64,000 nt of DNA from Oryzisolibacter propanilivorax. Lineage in GTDB: Bacteria; Pseudomonadota; Gammaproteobacteria; Burkholderiales; Burkholderiaceae_C. This document shows, piece by piece, positions 16,303 to 25,198 of this stretch. The stretch covers positions 248,001-312,000 of the forward strand of contig NZ_FNHP01000002.1 of NCBI RefSeq assembly GCF_900103645.1. The letters are read 5' to 3'. The number at the start of each line of letters is the position of its first letter. The stretch's first letter is position 1. The position numbers and the translations under genes are program-made. The notes beneath the pieces are model-generated. The model did not search any database. It was not told the origin of the DNA and saw only the letters and a list, made by a program, of their open reading frames with translations.

Positions 16303-17360
16303 AAACCTCGCCTCCGGTCATGAAGCAGTCCAATTCCTGGCTGGCGCCGGGCTACCGGTTGGAGCCCGTCCTGAATCTGCTGCCGGGCACCGCGCTGGCG
16401 GCGGTGGTGGCGTTGGCCGCCACCTTCGTGTCCACGCTGCACGGCGGCCCGCAACTGCTGTATGCGCTGTTCTTCGGCGTGGCCTTCCATTTCCTGAGCC
16501 AGGATGCCAAGACCAGGCCAGGCATCGAGTTCTGCGCCCGCGGCGTCCTGCGGCTGGGCGTGGGCCTGCTGGGGGCGCGCATCACCGCCTCGCAGATCGC
16601 GGGCCTGGGCTGGGCGACGGCGCTGATCGTGATCGCTGCCGTCGTCACCACGCTGCTGTGCGGAGCCTGCCTGGGCCGGCGCCTGGGCATGACCCGGCCG
16701 CAGGGCGTGCTCTCGGGAGGGTCGGTGGCCATTTGCGGCGCCTCCGCTGCCTTAGCCATCTCCGCCGTATTGCCACGCGACAAGCACAGCGATCGCTTCA
16801 CCCTCATGGTGGTGGTGACCGTGACCGTGCTGTCCACCGTTGCCATGGTGCTGTACCCACTGGTGGCCAAGCTGTTGCACCTGCCGCCGGAGCTGGCAGG
16901 CCTGTTCATTGGCGGCACGATCCACGACGTGGCTCAGGTGGTGGGTGCGGGTTACACCATTGACCAGGCCACGGGAGACTACGCCACCATCGTCAAGCTT
17001 TTCCGGGTGTCGATGCTGGCCGTGGTGGTGGTGGTGGTTTCCAGCGTGTTCAAGCGCCAGCGCGAGGCTGCCACTGACGAGTCGGTCGCGAAGAAGCCGC
17101 CGCTGGTGCCCTGGTTCCTCTGGGTTTTCGTGGCGCTGGTGGTTTTGAACTCGGCCGGCTGGATGCCATCGGCCACGCAGCATTCGCTGGGCGATCTCTC
17201 CCGTGGCTGCCTGGTGCTGGCCATCGCGGCGCTGGGCATGAAGACCTCTTTTGCACAGCTGGCCAACGCGGGCTGGCGGCCCTTCCTGCTGCTGCTTGTG
17301 GAAACCCTGTGGATGGCCGTATTCGTGCTCGTGGCGATCGGGCTGCGCAGCCATTACTGA
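16299..17360 (+). CDS. YeiH/PSE-family putative sulfate exporter
   Basis: Polytopic inner-membrane protein of 353 aa with about ten predicted hydrophobic segments, of the UPF0324/putative sulfate exporter family. Family blocks include FCARGVLRLGVGLLGARIT, VLSGGSVAICGASAALAIS and FIGGTIHDVAQVVGAGY. It overlaps the pta stop (ATGA), so it is co-translated with the desulfonation enzymes, and its likely role is disposal of sulfite or sulfate released by Xsc. A second exporter of another family, TauE, is encoded next. Biochemical proof for this family is limited. Confidence 0.86.
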   Translation: MKTSPPVMKQSNSWLAPGYRLEPVLNLLPGTALAAVVALAATFVSTLHGGPQLLYALFFGVAFHFLSQDAKTRPGIEFCARGVLRLGVGLLGARITASQIAGLGWATALIVIAAVVTTLLCGACLGRRLGMTRPQGVLSGGSVAICGASAALAISAVLPRDKHSDRFTLMVVVTVTVLSTVAMVLYPLVAKLLHLPPELAGLFIGGTIHDVAQVVGAGYTIDQATGDYATIVKLFRVSMLAVVVVVVSSVFKRQREAATDESVAKKPPLVPWFLWVFVALVVLNSAGWMPSATQHSLGDLSRGCLVLAIAALGMKTSFAQLANAGWRPFLLLLVETLWMAVFVLVAIGLRSHY

Positions 17361-17430
17361 CCTCGCGGCAGGCGGAAATGGGTTGCTGCGCGGCATTCAG
17401 GCATCACCCTGGACAGCAGAAAGGCGGAGC

Positions 17431-18204
17431 ATGTCGATCTTCGGCTTGACCTGGCTGAGTTGGTTGGGGGTGGCCCTGTGCATGGCGCTGGCCTCCTATG
17501 TGCAGGTGATCACCGGCTTTGCCTTTTCGCTGCTGTTCATCGGCCTCATCAGCACCTTTGATCTGGTTCCTCTGGACGAAGTCACCAATGCGATCTGCGT
17601 CATCACGCTGATCCAGGCACTGGCGTATTTCCGTGCCCACCCGCTGGGCCATGAGTGGCGCGTGGTGCGCCCGGCGATTTGGCCCAGCATTGCCGGCGTG
17701 GTGGCAGGGGCCGCTTTGCTGCTGTGGCTCAGTGGGCAGGCGCTGTATGTACTGAAGTACGTTCTGGGCGGGGTCATATGGCTGACGGCGCTGGCCATGC
17801 TGGGCAATCCCGTGCCCTGGCGCCAGGTTTCTTCCAGAGGCGCCTTTCGCGTGACGGGCTTGCTGGCCGGGGTGATGGGCGGGTTGTTCTCGGCCGCCGG
17901 GCCGCCTTTGGTGTACCTGCTTTACCGGCAACCGATCGCGCTGCGGGTGATCCACCAGAGCCTGTTCCTCTTGTTCGCCATCGGGCAGCTGGCCCGGCTG
18001 GGTGTCATCGGTGCGTCGGGCAACTTCACTTGGCGATCCCTGTTGTATATCTTCCTGTCCATGCCGATCGTGTTTCTGGTGCAGGAGCTGCAGCGGCGCT
18101 ACCCGTTGAACCTGTCTCCCTACCTGACCACGCGCCTGGCGGCCAGCCTGCTGATCCTGGCGGGAACGGGACTGGTATTTTCCAACTGGCTGTCGCGCAC
18201 CTGA
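17431..18204 (+). CDS. tauE: TauE/SafE-family sulfite/organosulfonate exporter
   Basis: Membrane protein of 257 aa with about eight hydrophobic segments and the two TauE repeats (ASYVQVITGFAFSLLFIGLI at the N-terminus; LLAGVMGGLFSAAGPPLVYL in the second half). TauE proteins export sulfite or related anions in taurine and sulfonate users. AAGGCGGAG precedes the ATG at 17431; an upstream in-frame ATG at 17251 lies inside the preceding gene. The gene ends the xsc operon. Substrate direction and identity are inferred from context. Confidence 0.88.
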   Translation: MSIFGLTWLSWLGVALCMALASYVQVITGFAFSLLFIGLISTFDLVPLDEVTNAICVITLIQALAYFRAHPLGHEWRVVRPAIWPSIAGVVAGAALLLWLSGQALYVLKYVLGGVIWLTALAMLGNPVPWRQVSSRGAFRVTGLLAGVMGGLFSAAGPPLVYLLYRQPIALRVIHQSLFLLFAIGQLARLGVIGASGNFTWRSLLYIFLSMPIVFLVQELQRRYPLNLSPYLTTRLAASLLILAGTGLVFSNWLSRT

Positions 18205-18365
18205 GCCGCCACTCCACAGTGTCTGCCCTGCCTGCGCCCGGGCCTGGCCGATGGGCGCTCCTGTATCCTTCGTCGCCTTTGTGTTTTTCTTGCCATGGGA
18301 GGAAGCGGTAGGGCGCTGGGGACAGGCGCGGCGCTGCCCCCTGTAGCTCCCTGGCCCCTGAACGG

Positions 18366-19868
18366 ATGCCGCAAAAAGTCATTGGTGCCATGTGGAACGA
18401 GTTGTTCCGTCGCTCCCGGCGAGACGGCCTGAGCCTTCAAGGACAGATCCGCGCTATGATGGTCGACGCCATCCATTCCGGCGTGCTGCCTCCCGGGGAG
18501 GCGGTTCCTTCCAGCAGAGAGCTGGCCGAGCAGCTGGAGGTGGGACGTATCACGGTCGTGCTGGCCTACCAGCAGCTTGCCGAGGAAGAGCTGCTGATCA
18601 GCCGCCAGCGCAAGGGGCACTTCGTCAATCCGGACATGCTCAAGGGGCAGGTGGGACGAGACGAGAGCCTGCCGCTCGACACCCCGCGTCGCCCGACCGA
18701 CTGGTCACGCAGGTTCTGCCTGCAGCCCAATTCCCACCGCAGCATTTCCAAGCCGCCAGACTGGCAGTCTTATCGCTACCCCTTTCTGTACGGGCAATTC
18801 GACAAGGACCTGTTCCCTACCGCCGCCTGGCGCGAATGCTGCATGAAGGCCCTGAGCGCTCTGGACATCCGCGAGTGGGCGCCCGACCAGATCACGCGTG
18901 ACGATGAATTGCTCATCCAGCAGATCCAGACCAAGGTGCTGCCACGCCGCGGCGTCTGGGCCTCCAGCGATGAGCTCATGATCACCGTGGGGGCGCAGCA
19001 CGCGCTGTACATGGTGGCAGACCTGCTGATGCGCGAAGGCATCTATGTGGCCATTGAAGACCCGGGCTATCCCGATGCGCGCAATATATTCAGCTGCCGC
19101 ACCTCCCAGATCATTGCGCTGCCTGTGAACGAGGACGGCTTGCCCTTGAGCGACAGCCTGCGCTCCATGGACTACGTCTACACGACACCCAGCCACCAGT
19201 GCCCTACCGGGGTCACCATGCCACGGCACCGCCGAGAAGCGCTGCTGGAGCGGGCCGAACAAGATGACTTCGTCATCATCGAGGACGACTTCGAGAGCGA
19301 GAACAGCTTTGACGGCGACCCCATCCCCGCCCTCAAGAGCCTGGACCGAAACGATCGGGTGATCTACATCGGCAGCCTCTCCAAGAGCCTGGCCCCTGGC
19401 CTTCGCATCGGCTACATCGTGGCCGCGCCCGAGCTGATAGAGCAATTGCGCGCCTTGCGTCGCCTGATGCTGCGCCACCCCTCTACCTTCATCCAGCGCG
19501 CGCTGGCGCTGTTCATCTCGCTGGGACACAACGATGCCCAGCTCCGCCGGCTCGCACAGGCGCAAAAAGAGCGCCACGCCGTGCTGATGTCCGCACTGGC
19601 CAGGCATCTTCCCGAATGCCGCCCGGTTCCCGTGAGCGGCGGTGGCTCCATCTGGGTGCGCATTCCGGACGATATCCGGGCCGCCGACCTGGCCTGCCGC
19701 GCCGCCGAGCGCGATGTGCTGATCGAGCCGGGCGACGTGTTCTTCGTGGCCAACGAGCCACCAGGTAACTTCATCCGCCTTGGTTATCAATCCATTCCCT
19801 GCGACGCCATCGAGCAGGGCATCGCAGAGCTGGCCCAGGTGCTCCAGGCCATGCGTGCCGATCAGTAG
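18366..19868 (+). CDS. tauR: MocR/PdxR-type taurine regulator (GntR HTH plus aminotransferase domain)
   Basis: Chimeric regulator of 500 aa: GntR winged helix in residues about 15-85 (VPSSRELAEQLEVGRITVVLAYQQL) and a fold-type I aminotransferase domain from about 130 on, with the PLP-binding Lys in YIGSLSKSLAPGLRIGY. TauR proteins activate taurine genes in alpha- and betaproteobacteria. ATG 18366 or ATG 18390 could be the start. The gene ends seven bases inside the convergent tauM gene. Candidate TauR boxes lie in the tauX/tauY intergenic region. It might sense taurine as a Schiff base with PLP, which is inferred from the family. Confidence 0.86.
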   Translation: MPQKVIGAMWNELFRRSRRDGLSLQGQIRAMMVDAIHSGVLPPGEAVPSSRELAEQLEVGRITVVLAYQQLAEEELLISRQRKGHFVNPDMLKGQVGRDESLPLDTPRRPTDWSRRFCLQPNSHRSISKPPDWQSYRYPFLYGQFDKDLFPTAAWRECCMKALSALDIREWAPDQITRDDELLIQQIQTKVLPRRGVWASSDELMITVGAQHALYMVADLLMREGIYVAIEDPGYPDARNIFSCRTSQIIALPVNEDGLPLSDSLRSMDYVYTTPSHQCPTGVTMPRHRREALLERAEQDDFVIIEDDFESENSFDGDPIPALKSLDRNDRVIYIGSLSKSLAPGLRIGYIVAAPELIEQLRALRRLMLRHPSTFIQRALALFISLGHNDAQLRRLAQAQKERHAVLMSALARHLPECRPVPVSGGGSIWVRIPDDIRAADLACRAAERDVLIEPGDVFFVANEPPGNFIRLGYQSIPCDAIEQGIAELAQVLQAMRADQ

Positions 19869-21202
19869 CCCATCAGCCTGGGCAGCCAAAGCGAGAGCTG
19901 CGGGAAGAAGGCGATCAGGAAAACCATCACGGTCGAGATGAGCACAAAGGGCATGACACGCACCACGATGCGCTCGACCGGTTCCCCGCCGATGCCCGAG
20001 GCCACGAACAGATTCTCGCCCAGCGGTGGCGTCTGAAAGCCGATCGACAGCGCACAGATCACCACGATGCCCACGTGCGTGGGGTCCGCGCCCATGGTGT
20101 ACATCACCGGCAGCAACACCGGCACCAAGATCATGATGGCGGCCAGCGTTTCCATGAACATGCCCACGAAGAGCAGAAAGAGGATGATCAGGGACCACAC
20201 CACATAGATGTTGTCGGTCATGCTCAGCATCGAGCCGGCCACCAGCGCAGGGATGCGCGTCTCGACCAGCAGCCGCCCGAAGGCGGTGGCCGTGAACAGG
20301 ATCAGCAGCACACGGCCCGTGATCCAGGTGGTGGTGCGCAGGGCTTTCAGCGTCGCCTTGAACTTCAGTTCGCGGTGCACAAAGACGCCCACGAACAGCG
20401 TATAGAAGATTGCCACGATGGCCGACTCGGTGGGGGTGAACAGGCCGGCGTAGATGCCACCCAGGATGATCACCGGCGCCAGCGCCGACCAGGCCCCCTT
20501 GCGCAACGCGGTGCCGATGTCGCCGCCAGACCAGGAGTCGGTCAGCCCACGGTAGCCGCGGCGGCGCGAGATCAGGTAGTTCAACAGCAGCAGGCCGGAG
20601 GCCATGGCCAGTCCCGGGATCACGCCGGCAATGAACAACTTGGGAATTGACAGGGAATCGAACTGGCCGAACTTCTCGACCGCCTCCGTCGGCGGGGCCA
20701 TGCCCAATGCCGAGATGCCAAAAATAACCATCGGGATCGAGGGAGGAATGATGATGCCCAACCCACCCGACGCCGCCGTCACGGCCGATGCGTAGGCACG
20801 GTCGTAACGCCGCTTGACCATCGCCGGGATCATCAGCATCCCGACCGCCGCCGTGGTGGCCGGGCCTGAACCTGAGATTGCACCGAAGAACAGGCATGCC
20901 AGGACAGTGGCAGCCCCCAGCCCGCCGGTAATTGGCCCAGCCATGGCTTCGGCAATGTCCACCAGGCGCCGGGAAATGCCCGCGGCCTCCATCAAGGCCC
21001 CTGCGAGCACGAATGCGGGTAGCGCCATGAGCGGGAAACTGCCCACCGAGGTGAACGCGATCTGCACCAGGGTGATGGGGTCCTTGTCCAGCGCCAGGTA
21101 CGCCGCCATTGCCGCGCCACCAAGCGCGACCGCGATCGGCGTTCCCATGATCAGCAGCAGGAAGAAGCCGCCGAACAGCAGTTCGACCACGTAGTTTTCC
21201 AT
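19862..21202 (-). CDS. tauM: TRAP transporter large permease (DctM family), taurine uptake
   Basis: Inner-membrane large subunit of 446 aa with about 12 hydrophobic segments, the ion-coupled channel of a TRAP transporter. Family blocks: GTPIAVALGGAAMAAYLAL near the N-terminus, ISGSGPATTAAVGMLMIPAM near residue 100, and MFMETLAAIMILVPVLLPV. The start at 21202 (MENYVVELL) has GAGGAGACAACC before it. Order on this strand is P, Q, M, with tauX first. The neighbouring taurine dehydrogenase, xsc and tauR genes suggest taurine as substrate; gene name by analogy with tauKLM clusters. Confidence 0.92.
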   Translation of the reverse strand: MENYVVELLFGGFFLLLIMGTPIAVALGGAAMAAYLALDKDPITLVQIAFTSVGSFPLMALPAFVLAGALMEAAGISRRLVDIAEAMAGPITGGLGAATVLACLFFGAISGSGPATTAAVGMLMIPAMVKRRYDRAYASAVTAASGGLGIIIPPSIPMVIFGISALGMAPPTEAVEKFGQFDSLSIPKLFIAGVIPGLAMASGLLLLNYLISRRRGYRGLTDSWSGGDIGTALRKGAWSALAPVIILGGIYAGLFTPTESAIVAIFYTLFVGVFVHRELKFKATLKALRTTTWITGRVLLILFTATAFGRLLVETRIPALVAGSMLSMTDNIYVVWSLIILFLLFVGMFMETLAAIMILVPVLLPVMYTMGADPTHVGIVVICALSIGFQTPPLGENLFVASGIGGEPVERIVVRVMPFVLISTVMVFLIAFFPQLSLWLPRLMGY

Positions 21203-21219
21203 GGTTGTCTCCTCGGCTC

Positions 21220-21768
21220 TCAGGCTTCCGCCTGGGCCGCTTCTCTTTTGAGTTTTTCGATTTCCGCCGCTTCGGGATCGATCAGCTCGACGCCCTTGAA
21301 TACGGTGAGGTACACGTTGTAGAGAATGCGGACCGACATGAGCGTGAACGCCACCGGCAGGATCATGTAGAGGTACTTCATCGGCACGCCCAGCGTCTGG
21401 GACTTCCAGAACAGGTTCATGCGATGGAAGACGAAGTCGTAGCTCAGGTAGACAAAGTAGCTGTTGAACGCCACCCACAGCAGGTCAGCCAGCACCTGCA
21501 TCGACCGTGCGACCGCCCTGGGCATGAACTGAAAGTGAAACGTGACGCGGTTGTGCGCCGACATCTTGGCCGCCACCACGGCACCCAGGTAGGCGAACCA
21601 GACGAACATGTAGGTCGAGAGCTCCTCGCTCCAGGCAATCGAGTACTGAAAGACTTGGCGAGCGACGATCTGGGCGAACAACAGCAGGACAAACGCTGCA
21701 AGCAGCAGCTCGCACAACATGGTTTCCAGGTTGTTGAGCCATTTCAAGAAGGAGCGAGGGCTGGACAT
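21220..21768 (-). CDS. tauL: TRAP transporter small permease (DctQ family), taurine uptake
   Basis: Small membrane subunit of 182 aa with four hydrophobic segments. The family motif after the second segment, SIAWSEELSTYMFVWFAYLG, is present at about residues 43-62. It ends 17 bases before tauM and joins the large subunit to form the membrane complex. The C-terminal 25 residues are charged and cytoplasmic. GAGAAAG is the likely ribosome site. Confidence 0.9.
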   Translation of the reverse strand: MSSPRSFLKWLNNLETMLCELLLAAFVLLLFAQIVARQVFQYSIAWSEELSTYMFVWFAYLGAVVAAKMSAHNRVTFHFQFMPRAVARSMQVLADLLWVAFNSYFVYLSYDFVFHRMNLFWKSQTLGVPMKYLYMILPVAFTLMSVRILYNVYLTVFKGVELIDPEAAEIEKLKREAAQAEA

Positions 21769-21890
21769 GGCTTTCTCTCAAGTACGGACATACCGCCCCC
21801 GGCGAGCAGGGGCACGGCGGGTGCTGCGCACACGTCAAGCGCCGATGCGGCCGCCCAGGTAGGCGTGTTCGCATCGGCGCGGCCGGGCCA

Positions 21891-22883
21891 TCAGCGGCCC
21901 AGCGTCTTCAGCACCTTGTCGAGCTTGTCCTTGCCACCAATACTCTGATAGAACTTCGGCCACACGGCCGTGCTGGCCTTGGCGATGAACTCCTTCTCGC
22001 CATTGGCTGCATCGTCGATCTGCATGCCCATGGCCGTCAGGTCCTTCCTGATCTTGTCTTCGGTCTCCATCAGCCACTTGTAGCTGTGTTCTGACGCCTC
22101 GTTGCCCGCCTCCAGAATGGCTTTCTGCACGTCGGCGGGCTGGCGCTTGAAGACCGACTCACTGACGATCATCGGCTCCAGCGAAAACACATAGCGCACA
22201 TTGGTGATGTACTTCTGCACCTCGTTGAACTTCATGGCGGCCACGGTGATGTACGGGTTGTCCTGCCCGTCCACCACCCGCTGCTGCAGCGCCGTGAAAG
22301 TTTCACTCCAGGCCATGGGAGTGGGGTTGATGCCCCAGGCCTGGTAGGTGGCGATCATGATTTCGTTTTTCGGCACCCGAATCTTCAGGCCTTGCAGGTC
22401 GGCCAAGGTCCGGACCGGCTTCTTGGAGTTCGTCAGCACGCGAAAACCCGAGTACGCCCAGCCCACGATGCGCACGTTGGCATCGCGCACGGTGTTGGCG
22501 GTCAACTCCTTGCCGATTTCTCCCATCGTGATGGTCTTGGCCTCTTCAGCGCTCTGGATCACATAGGGCAGGGTCAGCACGCCCACTGAAGGCGAGAACG
22601 GCGTCACGTTGTTCACGGCCAGGACGGAAAAGTCCAGCGTGCCCATGGAGGCGTTGTTGACCGTGTCTTCCTCGCTGCCGAGCTGGCCGTTGGGGAAAAG
22701 GTCCAGCTTGTGCTTGCCGCCGGTCTTTTGCTCGAAGGACTGCTTGAACTTGGTCGCCAGCTCCCACTGGGTGCCGCCCTGGGCGTCGCCCACCGCCACC
22801 TTGAAAGTGGCGGCCCAGGCACCAGTGGCAAGCATGGAGGCAGCAGCCACCAGGGGGATCGCGAAGGCCTTTTGAAATGTCAT
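21891..22883 (-). CDS. tauK: TRAP transporter substrate-binding protein (DctP family), taurine uptake
   Basis: Periplasmic receptor of 330 aa with a Sec signal peptide ending ATGAWAATF. DctP-family blocks: NASMGTLDFSVLAVNNVTPF, VRTLADLQGLKIRVPKNEIM with the ligand-binding Arg, and WSETFTALQQRVVDGQDNP. CAGGAGACAAAA precedes the ATG at 22883. A 122-base gap separates it from tauL. Taurine as ligand is inferred from the locus, since DctP proteins bind many organic acids and sulfonates. Confidence 0.92.
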   Translation of the reverse strand: MTFQKAFAIPLVAAASMLATGAWAATFKVAVGDAQGGTQWELATKFKQSFEQKTGGKHKLDLFPNGQLGSEEDTVNNASMGTLDFSVLAVNNVTPFSPSVGVLTLPYVIQSAEEAKTITMGEIGKELTANTVRDANVRIVGWAYSGFRVLTNSKKPVRTLADLQGLKIRVPKNEIMIATYQAWGINPTPMAWSETFTALQQRVVDGQDNPYITVAAMKFNEVQKYITNVRYVFSLEPMIVSESVFKRQPADVQKAILEAGNEASEHSYKWLMETEDKIRKDLTAMGMQIDDAANGEKEFIAKASTAVWPKFYQSIGGKDKLDKVLKTLGR

Positions 22884-22911
22884 TTTTGTCTCCTGTTGGT
22901 ATGGGTGGTTT

Positions 22912-23310
22912 TTATCGCGCGCTGACCGCTGGCCGGTCTTTTCGGTAGGCATTCTTCACTGCGATCTTGCCGTCGCGGAATGTGAAGATGTCCACCATGC
23001 GGGCCTCGACGCGGGACCCGTCCACCTTGGTGCCCTTGAAGGTAGTTTCGGATACACCGCGATCGCCCGAAACGAAGTGCTCGCCGTCGAGCCAGGCCGC
23101 GTCGGGAAAGGTTTGCCAGGCGAGCTGGAACCCTTCGCGCACCGCCTCTCGCCCGACAAAGCTGCGTCCCATCAGGTCGGGGCCTGCCACGGCATGGAAC
23201 TCGCACTGATCTGCCATGAAGGACATCAGGGCGTCGATGTCATGGCTGTTCCAGGCATGGCCGAAATCGACGAGCGTCTGCACGCTCGCGCCTTGGTATT
23301 TGTCTGTCAT
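22912..23310 (-). CDS. tauX: Taurine dehydrogenase small subunit-like, SnoaL/NTF2 fold
   Basis: Protein of 132 aa with a SnoaL-like (NTF2) fold: WNSHDIDALMSFMADQCEF, GREAVREGF, DIFTFRDGKIAVKNAYRKDR. In taurine users the cytochrome c-linked taurine dehydrogenase TauXY has a small subunit of about this size. Here it is the first gene of the TRAP operon and stands head-to-head with the flavoprotein TauY. AAAGGAGACAAG before the ATG at 23310 sets the start; the in-frame extension to 23595 covers the regulatory region. If not TauX it would be a generic NTF2-like protein. Confidence 0.78.
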   Translation of the reverse strand: MTDKYQGASVQTLVDFGHAWNSHDIDALMSFMADQCEFHAVAGPDLMGRSFVGREAVREGFQLAWQTFPDAAWLDGEHFVSGDRGVSETTFKGTKVDGSRVEARMVDIFTFRDGKIAVKNAYRKDRPAVSAR

Positions 23311-23368
23311 CTTGTCTCCTTTCCAGGTTCTGTCTACCAGTCCGATGAAGCGACTGAATGGCCGTGTT

Positions 23369-23504
23369 ACGGACCTATGCGGGGATGACGAACGGATGTT
23401 AGTAACGTGTTCTGGCCAGCCGTAGCACCACATCACGGCATTCGATAGGTCCAGTCCTGCGGGGCACTGCCTTGGACTTATCAAAAGGTTTTCCTTGGCG
23501 CTAA
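23369..23504. promoter_or_regulatory. Candidate TauR-binding region between tauX and tauY
   Basis: Related ten-base boxes lie in the divergent intergenic region: ACGGACCTAT (23369-23378, +), CTGGACCTAT (23445-23454, read on the minus strand), TTGGACTTAT (23472-23481, +) and a weaker TTGGCGCTAA (23495-23504, +). They resemble the CTGGACTTAA-type repeats reported for TauR of Rhodobacter capsulatus, as I recall that work. The third and fourth boxes are 23 bases apart as a direct repeat, about two helical turns, which suits MocR-type dimers. Confidence 0.5.
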
Positions 23505-23597
23505 CGGGTATCCGATGGGCCTCGATAACCTCGCCCTCGTTTGGTGGCAAGCCGCACCAAAGCCCATGCCCAGCACCCAGAAAACCCGGAGACACCC

Positions 23598-25022
23598 ATG
23601 AAGGCGAACGAACGGCACCGCGTCAGTCTGCTCACCCCCTATGACCCCCAGTACGACCCGCTGGCCTCGCGCCATCCGGGGCATGGCACCGACTACGCGC
23701 CGACCTACTGGGTAGGCACCGCCGGGGAGCCGCCGGCCGACGATGGACCCATCAACCGCGATGTCGATGCCGACGTGGTGATCGTGGGTTCCGGCTTCAC
23801 CGGCCTGGCCACGGCCCTTTTCCTGGCGCGCGAACATGGCATCCGGGCGACCGTGCTGGAGGCCAACCAGCTGGTGTGGGGCTGCACCAGCCGCAATGGC
23901 GGCCAGGGCCAGAACGCCAGCGGCCGCCTGTACCGCTCGCAATGGATCGAGCGCTGGGGCAAGGAAACCGCGCTTCGGCTGGACGCCGAGATTCGTGAAG
24001 GTTTCGACACGTTCAAAAGCCTGGTGGCCGAATTCCCCGAATGCGAGCCGCAGCCCGGGGGCCATCTCTACATCGCTCACCGCGAAAAGAAAATGGCCTT
24101 CCTGCGCAACGAGGCCAAGGTGATGCGCGATGTCTTCGGCTATGACACCCGCATGCTCAGCCCGCAGGAAGTGCAGCATGAGTACGTGAACGACGCCGAG
24201 AGCTTCGGCGCGCTGCACGAACCCGACGGCATCGGCGTGCACCCCTTGAAGCTGGCCTTTGCCTACTTGCGCAAGGCGCGCGAGCTCGGCGTGAAGGTTC
24301 ACCCTGCCAGCCCCGTCATCGGCATGACCACCCGCGACGGTGTCCACTACCTGCAAACCCCGGGCGGCACCGTCAAGGCCCGCGCGGTGGGCTTCGCCAC
24401 CGGGGGCTACACCAGCAACGGCATGCACCGCAGCCTGGACTCGAAGATCATGCCGATCCTCTCCAACTCGCTGGTCACGCGCCCACTGACCGAGCAGGAG
24501 TTGGCCGCCACCAATTTCAAAACCAACGAAGTCATCACCGACACCCGCACCCTGCGCTTTTACTACCGCAAGCTGCCCGACAACCGGGTGCAGATCGGCA
24601 GCCGCAGCTCCATCACTGGCGCCGACGCCCCCAACCCGGTGCATATGGCCAAGCTGGTGGATGGCTTGCACCGCAAGTTCCCGGCGCTCAAGGGCATCCA
24701 GATCGACTACTCATGGTGGGGCTGGGTGGACGTGAGCCACGACATGATGCCCCGGGTGGTACAGCCCAGCCCCGACCAAAGCGTGTTCTACGCGGTCGGC
24801 TACGGCGGCAACGGCGTATCGTTTTCCGCGCATGCGGGGCGACGCATGGCGCAGCGCATCGCCGGCAAGCACCTGCCGTCGTTCGACCTGCCGATCTACA
24901 ACAGCGAGCTGGAATACCCGAACGTCCTCAACCTGGTGCGCTCGCGCGCGTTTGCTCCATTTCGTCGATTTGGACAGCGCTGCCTCTACCACTGGTACTA
25001 CCTGCGTGACGAGAACCTGTGA
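23598..25022 (+). CDS. tauY: Taurine dehydrogenase large subunit-like FAD oxidoreductase
   Basis: DAO-family flavoprotein of 474 aa expected to oxidise taurine to sulfoacetaldehyde and ammonium. The FAD dinucleotide-binding motif VVIVGSGFTGLATALFLA is at about residues 60-77, with SRNGGQGQN following and the C-terminal FAD loop YAVGYGGNGVSFSAHAG near residue 410. The start at 23598 (MKANERHR) has CCGGAGAC upstream; a longer TTG form at 23541 is less likely. It is head-to-head with tauX. The closest alternative is a gamma-glutamylputrescine oxidoreductase-like amine oxidase, so the taurine call depends on the locus. Confidence 0.82.
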   Translation: MKANERHRVSLLTPYDPQYDPLASRHPGHGTDYAPTYWVGTAGEPPADDGPINRDVDADVVIVGSGFTGLATALFLAREHGIRATVLEANQLVWGCTSRNGGQGQNASGRLYRSQWIERWGKETALRLDAEIREGFDTFKSLVAEFPECEPQPGGHLYIAHREKKMAFLRNEAKVMRDVFGYDTRMLSPQEVQHEYVNDAESFGALHEPDGIGVHPLKLAFAYLRKARELGVKVHPASPVIGMTTRDGVHYLQTPGGTVKARAVGFATGGYTSNGMHRSLDSKIMPILSNSLVTRPLTEQELAATNFKTNEVITDTRTLRFYYRKLPDNRVQIGSRSSITGADAPNPVHMAKLVDGLHRKFPALKGIQIDYSWWGWVDVSHDMMPRVVQPSPDQSVFYAVGYGGNGVSFSAHAGRRMAQRIAGKHLPSFDLPIYNSELEYPNVLNLVRSRAFAPFRRFGQRCLYHWYYLRDENL

Positions 25023-25198
25023 ATCGCGGCGGGGCTCTCGCAGGCGCGCTGGCCCGCACCGACCACCCCCCCGCGCAGGGCGGGCACCCGCCTGTCCAGC
25101 GAGCAGCACCTTCATATGAAAAAGTGAGCTGTCAGCCCTTGCAAATCAAGGGCCAGGGCCGGGTTTGACACCCAATTCGCCTAGCGCCGGCACCCGTG
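25023..25198. repeat. Dispersed repeat, family A, copy 3, in convergent gap
   Basis: TATGAAAAAGTGAGC at 25116 followed by CAGCCCTTGCAAATCAAGGG and CCAGGGCCGGGTTTGAC. The first 15 bases equal those of the copy that ends the thioesterase gene at 9676. The dyad lies between convergent tauY and a LysR gene and could act as a terminator, though no U-run follows on either strand. Confidence 0.65.
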
